Shown here: positions 17,601 through 27,908 of the stretch, piece by piece | Numbering within the stretch: position 1 is the first letter of the stretch | Layout: every line of letters starts with the position of its first letter | From: Ianthella basta | Lineage: Eukaryota > Porifera > Demospongiae > Verongiida > Ianthellidae | NCBI GenBank assembly: GCA_964019415.1 | Contig: OZ025876.1 | Coordinates: 4,328,293 to 4,392,292 of the forward strand | Length of the DNA: 64,000 nucleotides | Direction: 5' to 3' | The notes under the pieces: generated by a model | The model's input: only the letters and a program-made list of their open reading frames with translations | What the model was told of the DNA's origin: nothing | Database searches by the model: none | Program-made: the position numbers and the translations under genes

Positions 17601-20600
17601 GGTTGTCACATCATGTCGGTGACATATTCTGCAATTATTAAACAGTCCTACTAGCGGATGCCCGATCTCTTGGTCCAGTAGATGAATTGGTCTAAGCTGA
17701 TTATCATTTGAAAGCACATTGAGTGCCAACAGTATTCCCTGAAATTCATAGGTACTGCTCTACGTGGTCATTGGCATGACCCCTTAACAGGCACCAGCCG
17801 AGAAAATTGATTAGCAGCTAGAAGGAATGTATGTAGTAATGAATAGCAGCTTGTAATTTGTACATGATGGACAGATACTCGAGTTACCTCTATGACACAC
17901 AGAGGTTCACTCACCCTCTTTATACTGACATATGATAGAGGGAAGCAAGCATCTTTAAACTGCACCAGGTGTATTACTGGCCACTGTGAATGCACAGATT
18001 GTATGCTCTCACTAGAAGCAGGAAGTGCAAGCAGCGGCATAGCCGGCATACAGTATGATATAGGCAGGTGGTGTAGCTGACATAATTGCCGTCACCTACA
18101 GTAAGTCCTCACGGTTGAGGTGCCTTTTCAGGCAGAAAGTTGGCAACTTGAATGTCTTTACGTCATTTTGTTACACGTGGCTTGCCATACAATTCTTGGG
18201 CATACGTGTTGGGCATTTTACAACAACTGCACAGCAATAATGTATTCCACATTGGGTAACGCTCCTCGTACCAGGTTCAAACAACAGATCGAGTTGAACC
18301 TTGCTGAGGTATTGACCAGGTACTGGTCTTTCTATGTATGGGTGAAACTACTCATGCCCAAGCCAGCTGAGAAGCCCTCACTTAATTCAGTATATTGTAT
18401 GCCTTTACATATTGATTTCAAGCACAGTTGATATATACGTAACTGTCAATGTCAAAGTCATCCATGCATGGATTTGTGTTACCCAATTGACTTGCAGAAT
18501 GGCCGTCATTACTGTACGTGGAGTGTCTGGTGGGTGTTTCATTTTAGCAGTGTTAGTATGATCTCTATACTACTGGCCACAAACAGTGCCATACCCCAGG
18601 GTTTGTTTAGTGGCACACTGGTGCCTTTGTTACAGTTGCAGACTATGTCGCTGACATCATGTCTCAGTGACAGCCTTGTGCCTGCCTGCGATCCGCTCCC
18701 TGATCCACGTGATCCATGTCTTACAACATCCCCATCATAAGTGACAGAGCTAAAAAGCCCAGTCCTCAATGTAGTCTGTCTGAGGTCCCATTTTGTGGAC
18801 ATTTGCTCTCACATCAGTCAGTGCACTCCATTACCCAACAGCAAACCAACATTGATTGTGTTGTACAAGTTGTTGGCTGTGTACTGTATTGACCATGTCC
18901 CACCCAATCCTCAGAATGGTAGTACCCCACTGATGTTGGCAGCTCTAGGTGGTCATCTTCCAGTGGCCAGACTTCTGGTGGAGACATACCACTGTGGTGT
19001 GAATGAGGAGGATGGTGGAGTGAGTTGATGGGAGTTAATGGGAGGAGTGAGTGAGCACTCAACTTGTGTTAGTTCCCACATGTGACCAAGTGACACAGAA
19101 GCTGGAACACAAGATGCACATTACTTATGTTTGATCGTAGTTTGTGATTTGTGTTTACTTCTCAAAATATGCCACCAGTAAGTGTGTGTGTATGTGTGAG
19201 AGTTACCAGTGGAATATGCAAAGTGAGTGGATGGGAGGAGTGAGTGAGCACTCAACTTGTGTTCGTTCCCACATGTGACCAAGTGACACAGAAGCTGGAA
19301 CACAAGATGCACATTTCTTATGTTTGATTGTGATTTGTGTTTACTTAAGAGATTATAATTATTAAGTTGTAACTTAGCATAATGTGCTTTGATACTGAAG
19401 AGCAAAAGAATAGTGCATTCCAGCAAATGTGACAAGGGTTCAGTCTAACAGGTATTGATCACAAACACTGACAGCATTTTATATGTTCAATGTAAGACTG
19501 CACGAAATCCCGTTTGTGTACTCATGTGAAGCCATGATTATATCAGTCTGTGAAAGTATGTACATACATGGTGGGCAGTAATAACAGGGTTTAAATTTGT
19601 CATTTAGGTGGTTTGAGAAATCTACGTACCAAATTTAATTTTCTGCCATGACATGAAACCAGACCCAGTCTCCTTTGTTTGCTTCATTGCCATATTCTGT
19701 GATGTCATTAGTATTTAGAACTTGGAACTGCTATTCAAGCCTTTTGTGGCTATTAGCCACCAATATTTCCTGCTATGTATACAGTGTTGGGTCTATGTCA
19801 GTCATATGTGGCCAGCCCCTTCCATGCCTTTCATTGGCTCCCATATATTCGCATAATACCCATGGAAAGGGCCTGGGAGTTTCTCTAGTTGTCTTGTGAA
19901 GTGTTATGCAATAGCAAAGATGATGCCTAGGAGATGGCCATGTAAGAGTACAGCAATGTCTACTACTCACATACCACTGGTGCCTTTGATCCACCCCACA
20001 TCCTGTCGCACACACCAATGTGGTAGTGAACAAAGTGATGTGATGTGGAGGGTGAGTGAATGGTGTGAGTGGGTATTGGAGGAGGCAGCATGTGAATTAC
20101 TGTATCACTGTGTGAATATCAATTGATTGTTCTCTCCTATAGTCTGTAACACCAGTGATGTATGCTGCACGGTATGACCACCTTCCTGTACTGAAGATGT
20201 TGGTGGAACATGGAGGAGATGTGTTTCACAAGAGACGAGTGAGTCACACTCGTCAGTGTGTACCCACAACCTAATACAACATTCCACTCATGATACTAAC
20301 CATGTGCACAGGTTTCATCCACTGCCCTTCACCTTGCTGCCAAAGGTGGATCCCTTGAGTGTGTGGAGTACCTGTTGCCCCTGTTTGGAGAGAGGATGTT
20401 TGAGATGGATGAAAATGGTGCAACATGTCTTCACTATGCAGTGTTAGGTGGTAGCCTCCCAGTGATGAGGTACCTCGTGGACCAGTGTGGATTTGACCTC
20501 AGCTTGAGAACTACAGTGAGTTGTAGAGTGGTACATGACATTGTGTTATTTGTTCACTTAAGATGATATTCACTTTATGTACAGTATGGTTATCCATGAT

Positions 20601-23600
20601 TCAGAGGATCGAACCCCCACACATGCACTTCAATACACACTATATATGCACACACGATCACACATACACTCACACACGTCATACATGTATCACACATACA
20701 CACGTATCACACAAACTGCTACACACTACACCAGTAAACAGTGTACTGTAGCTATTGCACACACACACACATGCAGCCCAACAGCACACCACCACCATTC
20801 AGTATATTTACATTCAGTTCATTTGTACAAGCAGTTGGCTGGTACTGTATTGACCATGTCCCACCCAATCCTCAGGATGGTCTTACCCCACTGATGTTGG
20901 CAGCTCAAGAGGGTCACCTTCCAGTGGCCAGATTTTTGGTAGAGACGTACCACTGTGATGTGAATGAGGAGGATGTTGAAGTGAGTGGATGGGAGTTAAT
21001 GGGAGGAGTGAGTGAGCACTCAACTTGTATTAGTTCCCACATGTGACCAAGCAACACAGGAAGCTGGAACACAAGATGGATAATATGTAATCAAGATCAA
21101 ATGCTGTCAGACCCATGACAAGTGTTATTATTACTGAAGTACTGTTGTTTACAAGTGCTTCACATGCAGTGCCTTGCAGTATATTACGTATGTACATGAG
21201 GGTGATTTGAAATTTGTGTTTACTGTACAAAACTCCCACTAGTAAGCGAAGGCATGTGCAATTTGTGAGAATTAATCCACATGTTGTGAGTTTGTTGTTG
21301 TGCATGTCTCTTAATGTGAATATAGTGTGATGTATATGTGAAGTGTTGGGTGGGTGTTTTATTTCATCAGTGCTAGTGTCTCTACTACTGGCCACAAACA
21401 GTGCCATACCCACGGTTTGTTTAGTGGCACACTGGTGCCTTTGATCCATCCCACACCCTGTCACACACACACCAATGTGGTAGTGAACAATGTGATGTGA
21501 TGTATGAGTGAATGGTGAGAGTGGGCATTGGAGGAGGCAGCATGTGAATTCCTGTATCACTGTGTGAATACCATTTGATTGTTCTCTCCTGTAGTCATGG
21601 ACACCAGTGATATATGCTGCACGGTGTGACCACCTCCCTGTACTGAAGATGTTGGTGGAACATGGAGGAGATGTGTTTCATAAAACACAAGTGAGTCACA
21701 CTCATCAGTGTGTACCCACAACCTAATACAACATTTCACTTCTGATACTAATCATGTACACAGGATTCATCCACTGCCCTTCACCGTGCTGCCTATGGTG
21801 GATCCCTTGAGTGTGTGGAGTACCTGCTGTCCCTCTTTGAAGAGAGAATGTTTGAGATGGATGAAAATGGTGTGACATGCCTTCACTATGCAGTTGTAGG
21901 CGCTAGCCTCCCAGTGTTGAGGTACCTCATGGTCGAGTGTGGATTTGACCTCAGCTTGAGAACTGCAGTGAGTTGTAGAGTGGTAAATGACATTGTGTCA
22001 TTTGTTCGTGTGACAAACATACTAGATCACATGCACTTGAATACACACAGTTCACATGCCAACCCCCCTCTCCCCCCCCCCCCCCCCACACACACACGAA
22101 GACGACAGTGTCATACTAAATGGAGGCTGGAAGTGGTCTGTCTTGAGACTAGTGTTTCCAAATATAGCAGTGCTCCATGTGTGAACAATCATAGGTGTAG
22201 GAAGCACCGGGAGAGGGGGAGGGAGGCACCAGGGGCATGTGCCCCCCCCCCCCCCCCTTCAGAAATCTCTCTTATAAATTGTGCTCCACTGATCTCTAAA
22301 GAAGTGAAGTCTCTGCCCAGCCCTATTCCTCAGTCAGGAGCTCCTCTATAGTCAAAGCAATATCTACAGCTAGCTATGTCAATCACTGCCTATGCCCTTA
22401 ATCAGCTTCATTTGCCTTACTAGCCGTTGACTATATTCCAGTAGACACTAGCGGCAGCCATTTTCTTTCCTTAGTTTTATGCAAACTTAGATCACATGAC
22501 ATTCATGTGCCCCCCCAAATCCAATCTGCATTCCTATGCCCCTGACAATGTACCATTACATTAAAGATAGGTGAGTAAGAGCTTGCCCACAGGTGGTTGT
22601 CTTAGGCAGGTATCACTGTATCAGATACCACCCCACCATTTTTATGCCACTGATATCATGTCTGCATGGTTGCTGTAGCAATGAAATAATGATGTCATTG
22701 TTGTGGGCAGAGTTCAGATGCCATGCCTACAGAATGTATAGATGCTGCTTGCAGCCAAAGTCAAACCTCACTGATATCTCTATTTCTACCTTTAGTACAT
22801 GTGCTACCGACCAAGTATGCATGCACAGTCGGGCACTATAGGTGGTATATATACTCTGTGTATTACACCAAGACATGACCCGGACTCTGCACATAATGTC
22901 AGACTCCGCTTATGTGTTTGTACTGAGAGTATGCCAATTATGGCAGTGCTCCATGTGTGAACATGTACCATTACATGTCTGCACTGTCCCACAGTCCCAC
23001 TCTGAGATAGTCATCTCACTAGTGGTCACTCACACTTGCTGAGCACCAAGAACAGACTGTGTCCCACTCATCGGTGCACTTGTGCATTTGTGCAGCCTTA
23101 TCTTCTACTGCTCATATTGTCTATGCTTCCCTCTTGTGCCCAACAACCCTACCCTCTTAACTTGTACAGTGCAGAATGTCTCTATGTCCCACATGCAATG
23201 TCTTGTGAAGTGGTAGTTGCACTTGTACTTCTACACTTGTCACATCCAGTCTGTCATGTCTACCAACCTTCCTTCAGAGTGGCCAGGACTGCTTCCTGTT
23301 GGCTTGTACGAAGGGCCATCAAGACATTGTCCGTGAACTGCTCACAAAAGACAAAGTGGACCGGAATGTGGTGGACAATGTGAGGAATTAACCAGTTCAC
23401 TGTCTCTTTCTCTACTGTGTCATAGTTTGTGTCCCACATTTGCAGGATGGACGTGGTGCTGTACACCTGGCATGTGAATGTGGTCATGTCCAAATTGTGA
23501 AGACACTGGTGGAGGAGTATGGGATGTCACCAGATGTCAGAGACAATGTGAGCATCTTGACATGTAGTACATGAGCATACACCTTACACCCGTCCCCTTT

Positions 23601-26600
23601 GACATGAATACACAACTGGGTCAAACCTGAGTCAACTAAACCTGCTTTGACCCGGTTTTATCTGTTTCTGTTCACATGGCAGCAAATACTGCTATATATT
23701 TCATAGGTGAATTAACTTGGCCACTTGATATCTGTCCTGTCCGTCCTTCATCGGAGGCACGCAGATAGGCATGCATGAATGGTGGAGGATATGGCAGAGA
23801 GAGTACGTAGATGTCACTTCTCTCAACTCTATTTTTAGTCACAGACAAACCCTGCTTGTGTTGTTTGATCACAATCTCCCTGATTGCCTGAACTTTCCTA
23901 ACTACCCGGAGTACATAGTTGCTGGATGCCTATGCCTACCCACTTTGCCAGCTGAAAGCTAAAATTGTGTGCATGCATTCCAAATTTATCTGCATTTATG
24001 ATGCAAGGTTCCTCTTTTGCAAGCTCCTTGCTTACAAGTGGTATAATATATGTGCATTCACTTGTCACTGTAGGCTGGAAGGACTCCTATTCAGCTTGCA
24101 CCAGACAGTGCTCATGCTGACCTTCTCAAAGCTCTTTATCTGGAAGAGGGTAGCAGTGCTCCCCAATGTATGTCATCTCACAAGAAGCTCCTTATCACTG
24201 TACACCCACTCAGTTAATGAGTTAACTTCAGCCAACCTGTAACATGTCTGCACATGCTCCATGTTCACTCTCCTCCTTCATATCTCCTTCATCCTCTAGC
24301 TGTCCAAAGTCCTATCCACTCCTACATAGTCCATGAGTCTGTCCTGAAGGATGTCTGCTGGATTCCATCAGGGATAGACTCCCTTTTCATCACACCATTT
24401 GGGGGAGTGTTCCCCTTGCAGCCTGAGGGTGGAGAGGAGGAAGGGGATGAAGGCATGATCCAGCTCCATGTGCCTCAGGGGGCAGTGAGAGCAGATGGAG
24501 AGGGAGTGTTGGAGGTCCGTTATGCTGTGATTCCTGATGGCCCATTCAGGACTCCAGAGGGCTACAGGCTCTGCAGTATAACAGTCTACCTCTACTACGA
24601 CCCAGCCCAAGCCACCAAGCCCTTCTACCTCCTCCTCCCCCACTGGTCTGGTGCCCCAGACCACCCTACATTTGTTACCTCTCCCCACACGCTCCCAGAA
24701 GGGGAGCCGTGCTACCCCTTTCGTTTGTTGGAGGGAGGAGAGTTCGGTGAAGTGTATGGGCTCCTGGAGGTGGATGGTCACTCCTCCCTGTTTGGAGCAG
24801 CCTACCGTCTGGAGGACACCAGTAGGTACCTAGCATCGCAGTGGGAGAGGGAAGACGGCAACATCTTGTACTCTAAGGTGGCAATCACCTTTGACTCCAA
24901 TGTGTGGATCAGGGTGAGTGTGTGCAGGGTTCTGCTGCCTTAGCCGTTTGGCATCATCTAGTTATTCCATGATTTAGATTCTGAAGAAGTACTGGAGTGA
25001 CTGGAAAAAGCAACGCACTGCTCCATTCCAAATGGAAGAAGACTGTGTTGAAAGCAGTCTGACTGAGGACAGTGGGAGAGGGTGGAGTGCTTCAGTTGTT
25101 GGCATGAACCGGGTGAGTAGGTGATATCTGTGTTTTGTGTAATATTCCATTTTACTTGTGGATTGGTTTATTATTTCAAGTTGTAGCATAGTCTCTTCTA
25201 TCACTTTGCTTGGTGAAGGTGGGCCCCAAAGATATTGAATATAAGAAACGCTATGACAGAGATGAGACAGAGCTGCAATTTGCTGTGGAGGAGCACATGT
25301 ACCCTCCGGCCATTTCTCTTGAGGTTGTGCAGCAGAGCAAGGTGCCCAAACACATGCGATCACACAAGCGCATTCTCCTTCATATCCATGGCGGCATGGG
25401 AGGAGCTATGCACTTCCCAGTTGACTTCTCTGAGGAGAAGGAAGGTATGTCTTGACTATAGTGTGTACTTAGCCTTGTGTACATTCATGTGCTGGCAATG
25501 ATTTAGGCAAATTTGTACCATTCAACAACTACGTACATACAGCATTACTGTCTTTCCACGCACCTGTATGTATGTTCTTACTCTACTGTAGCCCCCTCTG
25601 TTGTGGCTACTCGTGCACCTTCAGAGGAAGGTTCTTCAGAAATGTCAGTTTCCCCGACACGTCAGGCTCTTGCTACTGGAGGTAAGTGTGTGTGTGTGTG
25701 TGTGCGTGCGTGTGTGCGTGCGTGTGCGCGCGTGCATGCACGTATGCAAGCTGTGCACCATTGCTAATTCTAGAAAGTGTGACATGTGTAGTGACATTCC
25801 TTTGAATGCCTTCTTGGAAGGTGCACCTGTAGTAAAGTCAAGCACAATCACCATGACTCTGTTACTTACGCTTGAGCATCGCATTCAATGGTACACATCG
25901 CAGACATGTATGCTGAGTGTATATCTTATAATTTGGTATGTAGGGCTAATGTCATCAGTTACCATTTCAACTTCGCTCGTCTGTTGTGTGCAGGTGAGAG
26001 GGAGGTTGTCCAGAGCATGTCTGAGGTAGCTCTCATTGACAGGGACTCAATCCTCTCACAGCCAGTGCACTGTGAGTGAACATGTGTGCTTGTGTTGTGT
26101 TCAGTGAAGCACTACAAAGACAACCTCACTGTTGTGTGCTGGGTGCTGTGCTCAGATTACAGGGTTTGCTCAATATGCCTCCTTTTGTCTCCTTTGCAGC
26201 TTGTGATAGATATGCTGTGCTCTTCAGAAAGTATGTCAGCAGAAAGGGTGTTGGTAAAGGGAGGGCCATCTTGGAGTGGGTGGGGCTTGACCCAGCGGCA
26301 ATTGACCAGTGCTATGGAACCCCTGGCCTTGATGAGGAAGAAGTCATTCAGAAAGGGCTGCACAAGTGGAGGGAGACTCGTGGTGATTGCACCTGGCAAG
26401 TCCTCCTCGATGCAATGCAGTTTGCAGGGATCGCCCAGCACCACTGCACAGAGCTTGTGGAAGAGCTCCATCAAATGATGCAAGGTGAGGTTACCTTTCC
26501 ATTGAAGTACTCTTGTACACAATGCCCATTGTAGCCTCGTGTGTGTATTGCATACTGTAGGTGTGACATGTGTCCCACCTCTACACCTGTGTGATTGGTC

Positions 26601-26622
26601 TTATTACGTAGGTAACAAGTGA
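11641..26622 (+). CDS. Ankyrin-ZU5-Death gene, copy B (complete)
   Basis: The one complete copy. Exons: 11641-11864, 14742-14799, 15737-15844, 15959-16060, 16213-16311, 16412-16510, 16704-16805, 16955-17059, 17264-17365, 18915-19019, 20143-20238, 20312-20515, 20876-20980, 21595-21690, 21764-21967, 23278-23379, 23446-23547, 24074-24167, 24330-24913 (ZU5), 24978-25112, 25219-25444, 25592-25681, 25994-26071, 26200-26484 (Death) and 26612-26622. They sum to 3516 bp, in frame, 1171 residues. The N-terminus starts 'MPLSSLLARLGSLHPLEIIG'. Exon 2 carries 'RPWPD'. About 18 ankyrin repeats follow, with 'TPLMLAA.GGHLPVARLL'-type signatures. No signal peptide or membrane segment was noticed, so it is probably cytoplasmic. 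By analogy with UNC5 and PIDD, the ankyrin array would sense a ligand and the Death domain would signal. Exact splice choices need transcript support. Confidence 0.8.
11900..14670 (-). mobile_element. Intact hAT-superfamily transposon in intron 1 of gene B
   Basis: The element has inverted ends CAGGGCTGGCGG (left) and CAGGGCCGGCGG (right, complement). AGTGGAC occurs on both sides, at 11894-11900 and 14671-14677, and once in the equivalent intron of copy C (30018-30024), which is the empty site. hAT elements normally duplicate 8 bp. Here 7 match, and the eighth differs if the element is taken to start with AGGGC. A full-length transposase ORF inside, with matching ends, suggests a young and possibly mobile copy. 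Confidence 0.88.
12206..14482 (-). CDS. hAT transposase with TTF-type zinc finger
   Basis: A 758-residue uninterrupted ORF. Residues about 75-140 hold a TTF/BED-like finger ('WLHYN', 'CHLCMK', 'FAKHQASDCH'). The RNase-H-like catalytic core follows: Asp in 'MADECTD' (about 262-266), Asp in 'CYDGASNMSG' (about 327) with 'CYGHALNLA' downstream, and Glu in 'NASSERTFS' (about 697) inside the C-terminal hAT dimerisation region ('SSERTFSTMRRIKSYLRSSM'). This layout matches the DUF4371/ZMYM1-like branch of hAT proteins. The enzyme would cut and paste the surrounding element. All three expected acidic residues are present. A second Met at residue 6 or 31 could be the real start. Confidence 0.9.
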   Translation of the reverse strand: MTVGKMVVNTKNFNRTDRTGRHLAFQGEKKMAASSRSDDCELPEKFHPGKSFNFPKRMFGKKNEERSFRVEWCEKYPWLHYNIKNDSALCHLCMKADYEGKFLASTKRDAAFISRGFTFWKEATTAFAKHQASDCHREASEALILLPRQIQGDVGELLSQEHKEEKATNRKMFLKILQNIRFLSRQGLPLRGGDADGDSNFIQLLHLRGIDCPEIEAWMKKKTNKYTSHDIQNECLQIMALQILREVSQSVRDSGCYSIMADECTDIANKEQFTIIIRWVGEDLQDHEDFIGLYEVGSITADSLVRTIKDVLIRMKVKLSDCRGQCYDGASNMSGSRNGVATQIMAEEKRAVYTHCYGHALNLAVGDAIKQSKVCRDALETAFEISKLVKFSPKRNAAFDRIKADTPEDDCHTGVGIRSFCPTRWTVRGDSISSILDNYNVLKQLWDECLDTTLVPEVKGRMLGVRAQMSQYNLLFGLKLCERVLKITDNLSRTLQKQSLSAAEAQDIATLTVKTLKDMRTDEAFGLFFERVELLCNSTDTEGPSLPRKRKAPKDLEVGHGDAYHSPTIQEHYRRQYFEAIDMAYARIQVRFDQPGYAIYRNLESLLLKAANQENYSTELQEVIAFYGNDFNESELSTQLQIFGTNFAREAQPDKVTLQEVFTFLRSLSEGQRAFFRQVCFVARLILVMPATNASSERTFSTMRRIKSYLRSSMGQARLNHLMVLSIYKEMLNRIDLRTTANNFVQGSEHRLSVFGNF
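14760..15560 (+). repeat. Tandem duplication containing part of exon 2, gene B
   Basis: Sequence starting inside exon 2 ('GATCTTTGATGCCC', 14760) and running about 300 bp into the intron recurs at about 15258-15560, with roughly 10% divergence by eye. The second copy includes the last 40 bases of exon 2 and its donor but no acceptor, so it is unlikely to be spliced in. Copy C has a single copy. Confidence 0.75.
17366..18914. other. Long intron of gene B
   Basis: Nothing coding was recognised. The segment from about 17610 is absent from copy C, where a deletion joins its left edge directly into the middle of a later exon (see 32501). A block at 18530-18640 resembles intron sequence found again at 21350-21450 and 33430-33520. 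Confidence 0.5.
18915..23277 (+). repeat. Intragenic block duplication of ankyrin exons, gene B
   Basis: Exons 18915-19019, 20143-20238 and 20312-20515 are near-duplicates of 20876-20980, 21595-21690 and 21764-21967, introns included. The last two pairs are offset by exactly 1452 bp. Inside the first block, about 120 bp at 19030-19150 is itself repeated at 19226-19345. The ankyrin array therefore grew by copying a three-exon, four-repeat block. Confidence 0.85.
22050..23277. other. Intron with mobile-element-like block, copy B
   Basis: Contains C-rich homopolymer runs at 22062-22088 and 22242-22258. A segment from about 22190 to 22550 starts with 'ATAGGTGTAGGAAGC' and ends with 'TTCCTATGCCCCTGA', partly complementary ends. 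The same block is in copy C (34255-34615) but not in copy A, so it predates the B/C split. It is possibly a MITE. No gene was seen. Confidence 0.4.
24330..24913 (+). CDS. ZU5-type domain exon, gene B
   Basis: Same length and phase as the exon in copies A and C (584 bp, phase 1-0). It contains 'TPFGGVFPL', 'IQLHVPQGAVRADGEG', 'YAVIPDGPFRTPEGY' and 'VYLYYDP', then 'LLEVDGHSSLFGAAYRLED'. An acidic insert (GGEEEGDE) sits between the first two strands. The two following exons (24978-25112 and 25219-25444) contain a Trp/Lys-rich helix and an 'MYPPAISLEVV' strand region that I do not recognise. Confidence 0.72.
25686..25735 (+). repeat. GT/GC-rich microsatellite at a 5' splice site, gene B
   Basis: An alternating GT tract with GC interruptions starts directly after donor GTAAGT of exon 25592-25681. 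It is the orthologue of the longer tract at 6719-6833. Confidence 0.9.
26200..26622 (+). CDS. Death-like domain and terminal exon, gene B
   Basis: Exon 26200-26484 (285 bp) plus 26612-26622. Key features are 'ILEWVGLDP', 'LHKWRETRGDCTWQVLLDAM' and a closing acidic helix, then Gly-Asn-Lys-stop. It is intact and has the same length as in A and C. Leu-x2-Trp and Thr-Trp-x2-Leu-Leu spacing supports the Death fold. Confidence 0.68.
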
Positions 26623-27352
26623 CCAACCCACCAAACAACAGTCGTGTGTTTGTTTCAAAGAGTAGCACTTGTACAGGACATTACTGAAGTGCACAATCTT
26701 TGTGTATTGTGTGACACACGTGGGCTTAGCACACATTTTATATTTTTATTGCAATACAGTAACACTTGCCATGTTTCCTGTTTAAACTGTTTGTATTACT
26801 ACACTTCTAATGCCCAATGTGTTTACATTGTACAGTGTATTTGGCAGCATGTGCCACATCATTATACATGATGTATCTTTTAACACTGCAACCAGTACCA
26901 GTGCATTGTCAGTAGTCATGAAGTCCATGTGATGTGGCTGCATGGGTGTTTGTAGTCAAAGTTCCGGGCAGTGTTTACACTTTAATTTGCAAACTGACAA
27001 CGACCAATGTATAGTGATTTGCAGGCATGTAACTAATATTGTTATAACAGTGGCCTTAATTCACTTTTGACTGTGTGCATTTCTTGCCAATGTCTATATA
27101 CAATGTTTACCCCCTAGCTAGCTGTAGTGTCCTGCTCACCAGTGTTAATAATTACGCTTCACTGGAGTGCTTTACACCCACATCTACAGCCTCATCTGGG
27201 GGAGGTCCCTTCTTCACATGACTGTTGTTGTTGTTGCTGTTGCTGTTCCAACACATGATGCCACTCAGTGCTACAGACTGTACTGCCCCTCTACATCCCA
27301 CCACACAGACAGAACAATGGAAAGCTCCCCATGCCAACTATAGCGTCACACA
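26623..27352. other. Intergenic region, copy B
   Basis: Spacer shared with copies A and C. It holds the 3' flank of gene B, a short poly(GTT)-like run at 27226-27248 and no recognisable gene. Confidence 0.5.
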
Positions 27353-27673
27353 CTATATACTTAGTCTAACATATTGTTTGCTTAACTGGGTGTAGCTACA
27401 AAGGCTACACTGCTCCGGTACAACACAGGTACACATTATACGCAATGTACTCGTATTAATGTGTATGACTACAATAAAGGGCAGGCATACTGACATGTAC
27501 TCTGCTCCACTGTCAAGGAGGCAGTGTTTGACGGTGTGCCTACAGAAGACACACTTCACTCCACTCTTTGCAGGCTCAAACTCATCACATGACCTATGGG
27601 TCATGTGGACAGCCCATGGACAGCCTTCTTCTGTGCACTTGCCGCGTAACTTCCCCTGCCTGTCCTTCCCCAT
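27353..27673 (-). CDS. Small Cys-rich protein, minus strand, copy B
   Basis: The ORF starts 'MGKDRQGKLRGKCTEEGC' and continues to 'CVFCRHTVKHC', a Cys/His pattern suggestive of zinc binding. The start segment resembles the first exon of the oppositely transcribed gene ('MDRQGKWRGRCT' in copies A and C), so the two are related and head-to-head. Only about 27555-27673 looks conserved. The rest of the ORF is low-complexity and may be intron, so the 3' end is uncertain. In copies A and C the ATG is broken by one extra T. The function is unknown. Confidence 0.45.
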   Translation of the reverse strand: MGKDRQGKLRGKCTEEGCPWAVHMTHRSCDEFEPAKSGVKCVFCRHTVKHCLLDSGAEYMSVCLPFIVVIHINTSTLRIMCTCVVPEQCSLCSYTQLSKQYVRLSI

Positions 27674-27908
27674 TTTGGACCTGATTTTGGGTTGCTACAA
27701 AAGAACGCCAGTTAGAGAGTATCAAGGGTATGACGTAAAGGGAACAGTCGCCAGGTCCCCTCCTATTTCCATACATACTACACAGCCACAAGATGTGCTC
27801 CCTGAAGGTTCAAGTAACTGGCCATCTGTAGCGAGGTGTACTTGTATTGTGTCCCTATAGCCAGCTATTCCCTCCATTCCGTTCACGTGTATCTCTACAA
27901 GCTTAAGA
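27674..27908. promoter_or_regulatory. Candidate bidirectional promoter between head-to-head Cys-rich genes
   Basis: About 235 bp separate the two divergent start codons in copy B. The segment is well conserved in copies A (8762-8995) and C (41866-42105). No TATA box was recognised. The bidirectional role is inferred from layout only. Confidence 0.35.
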
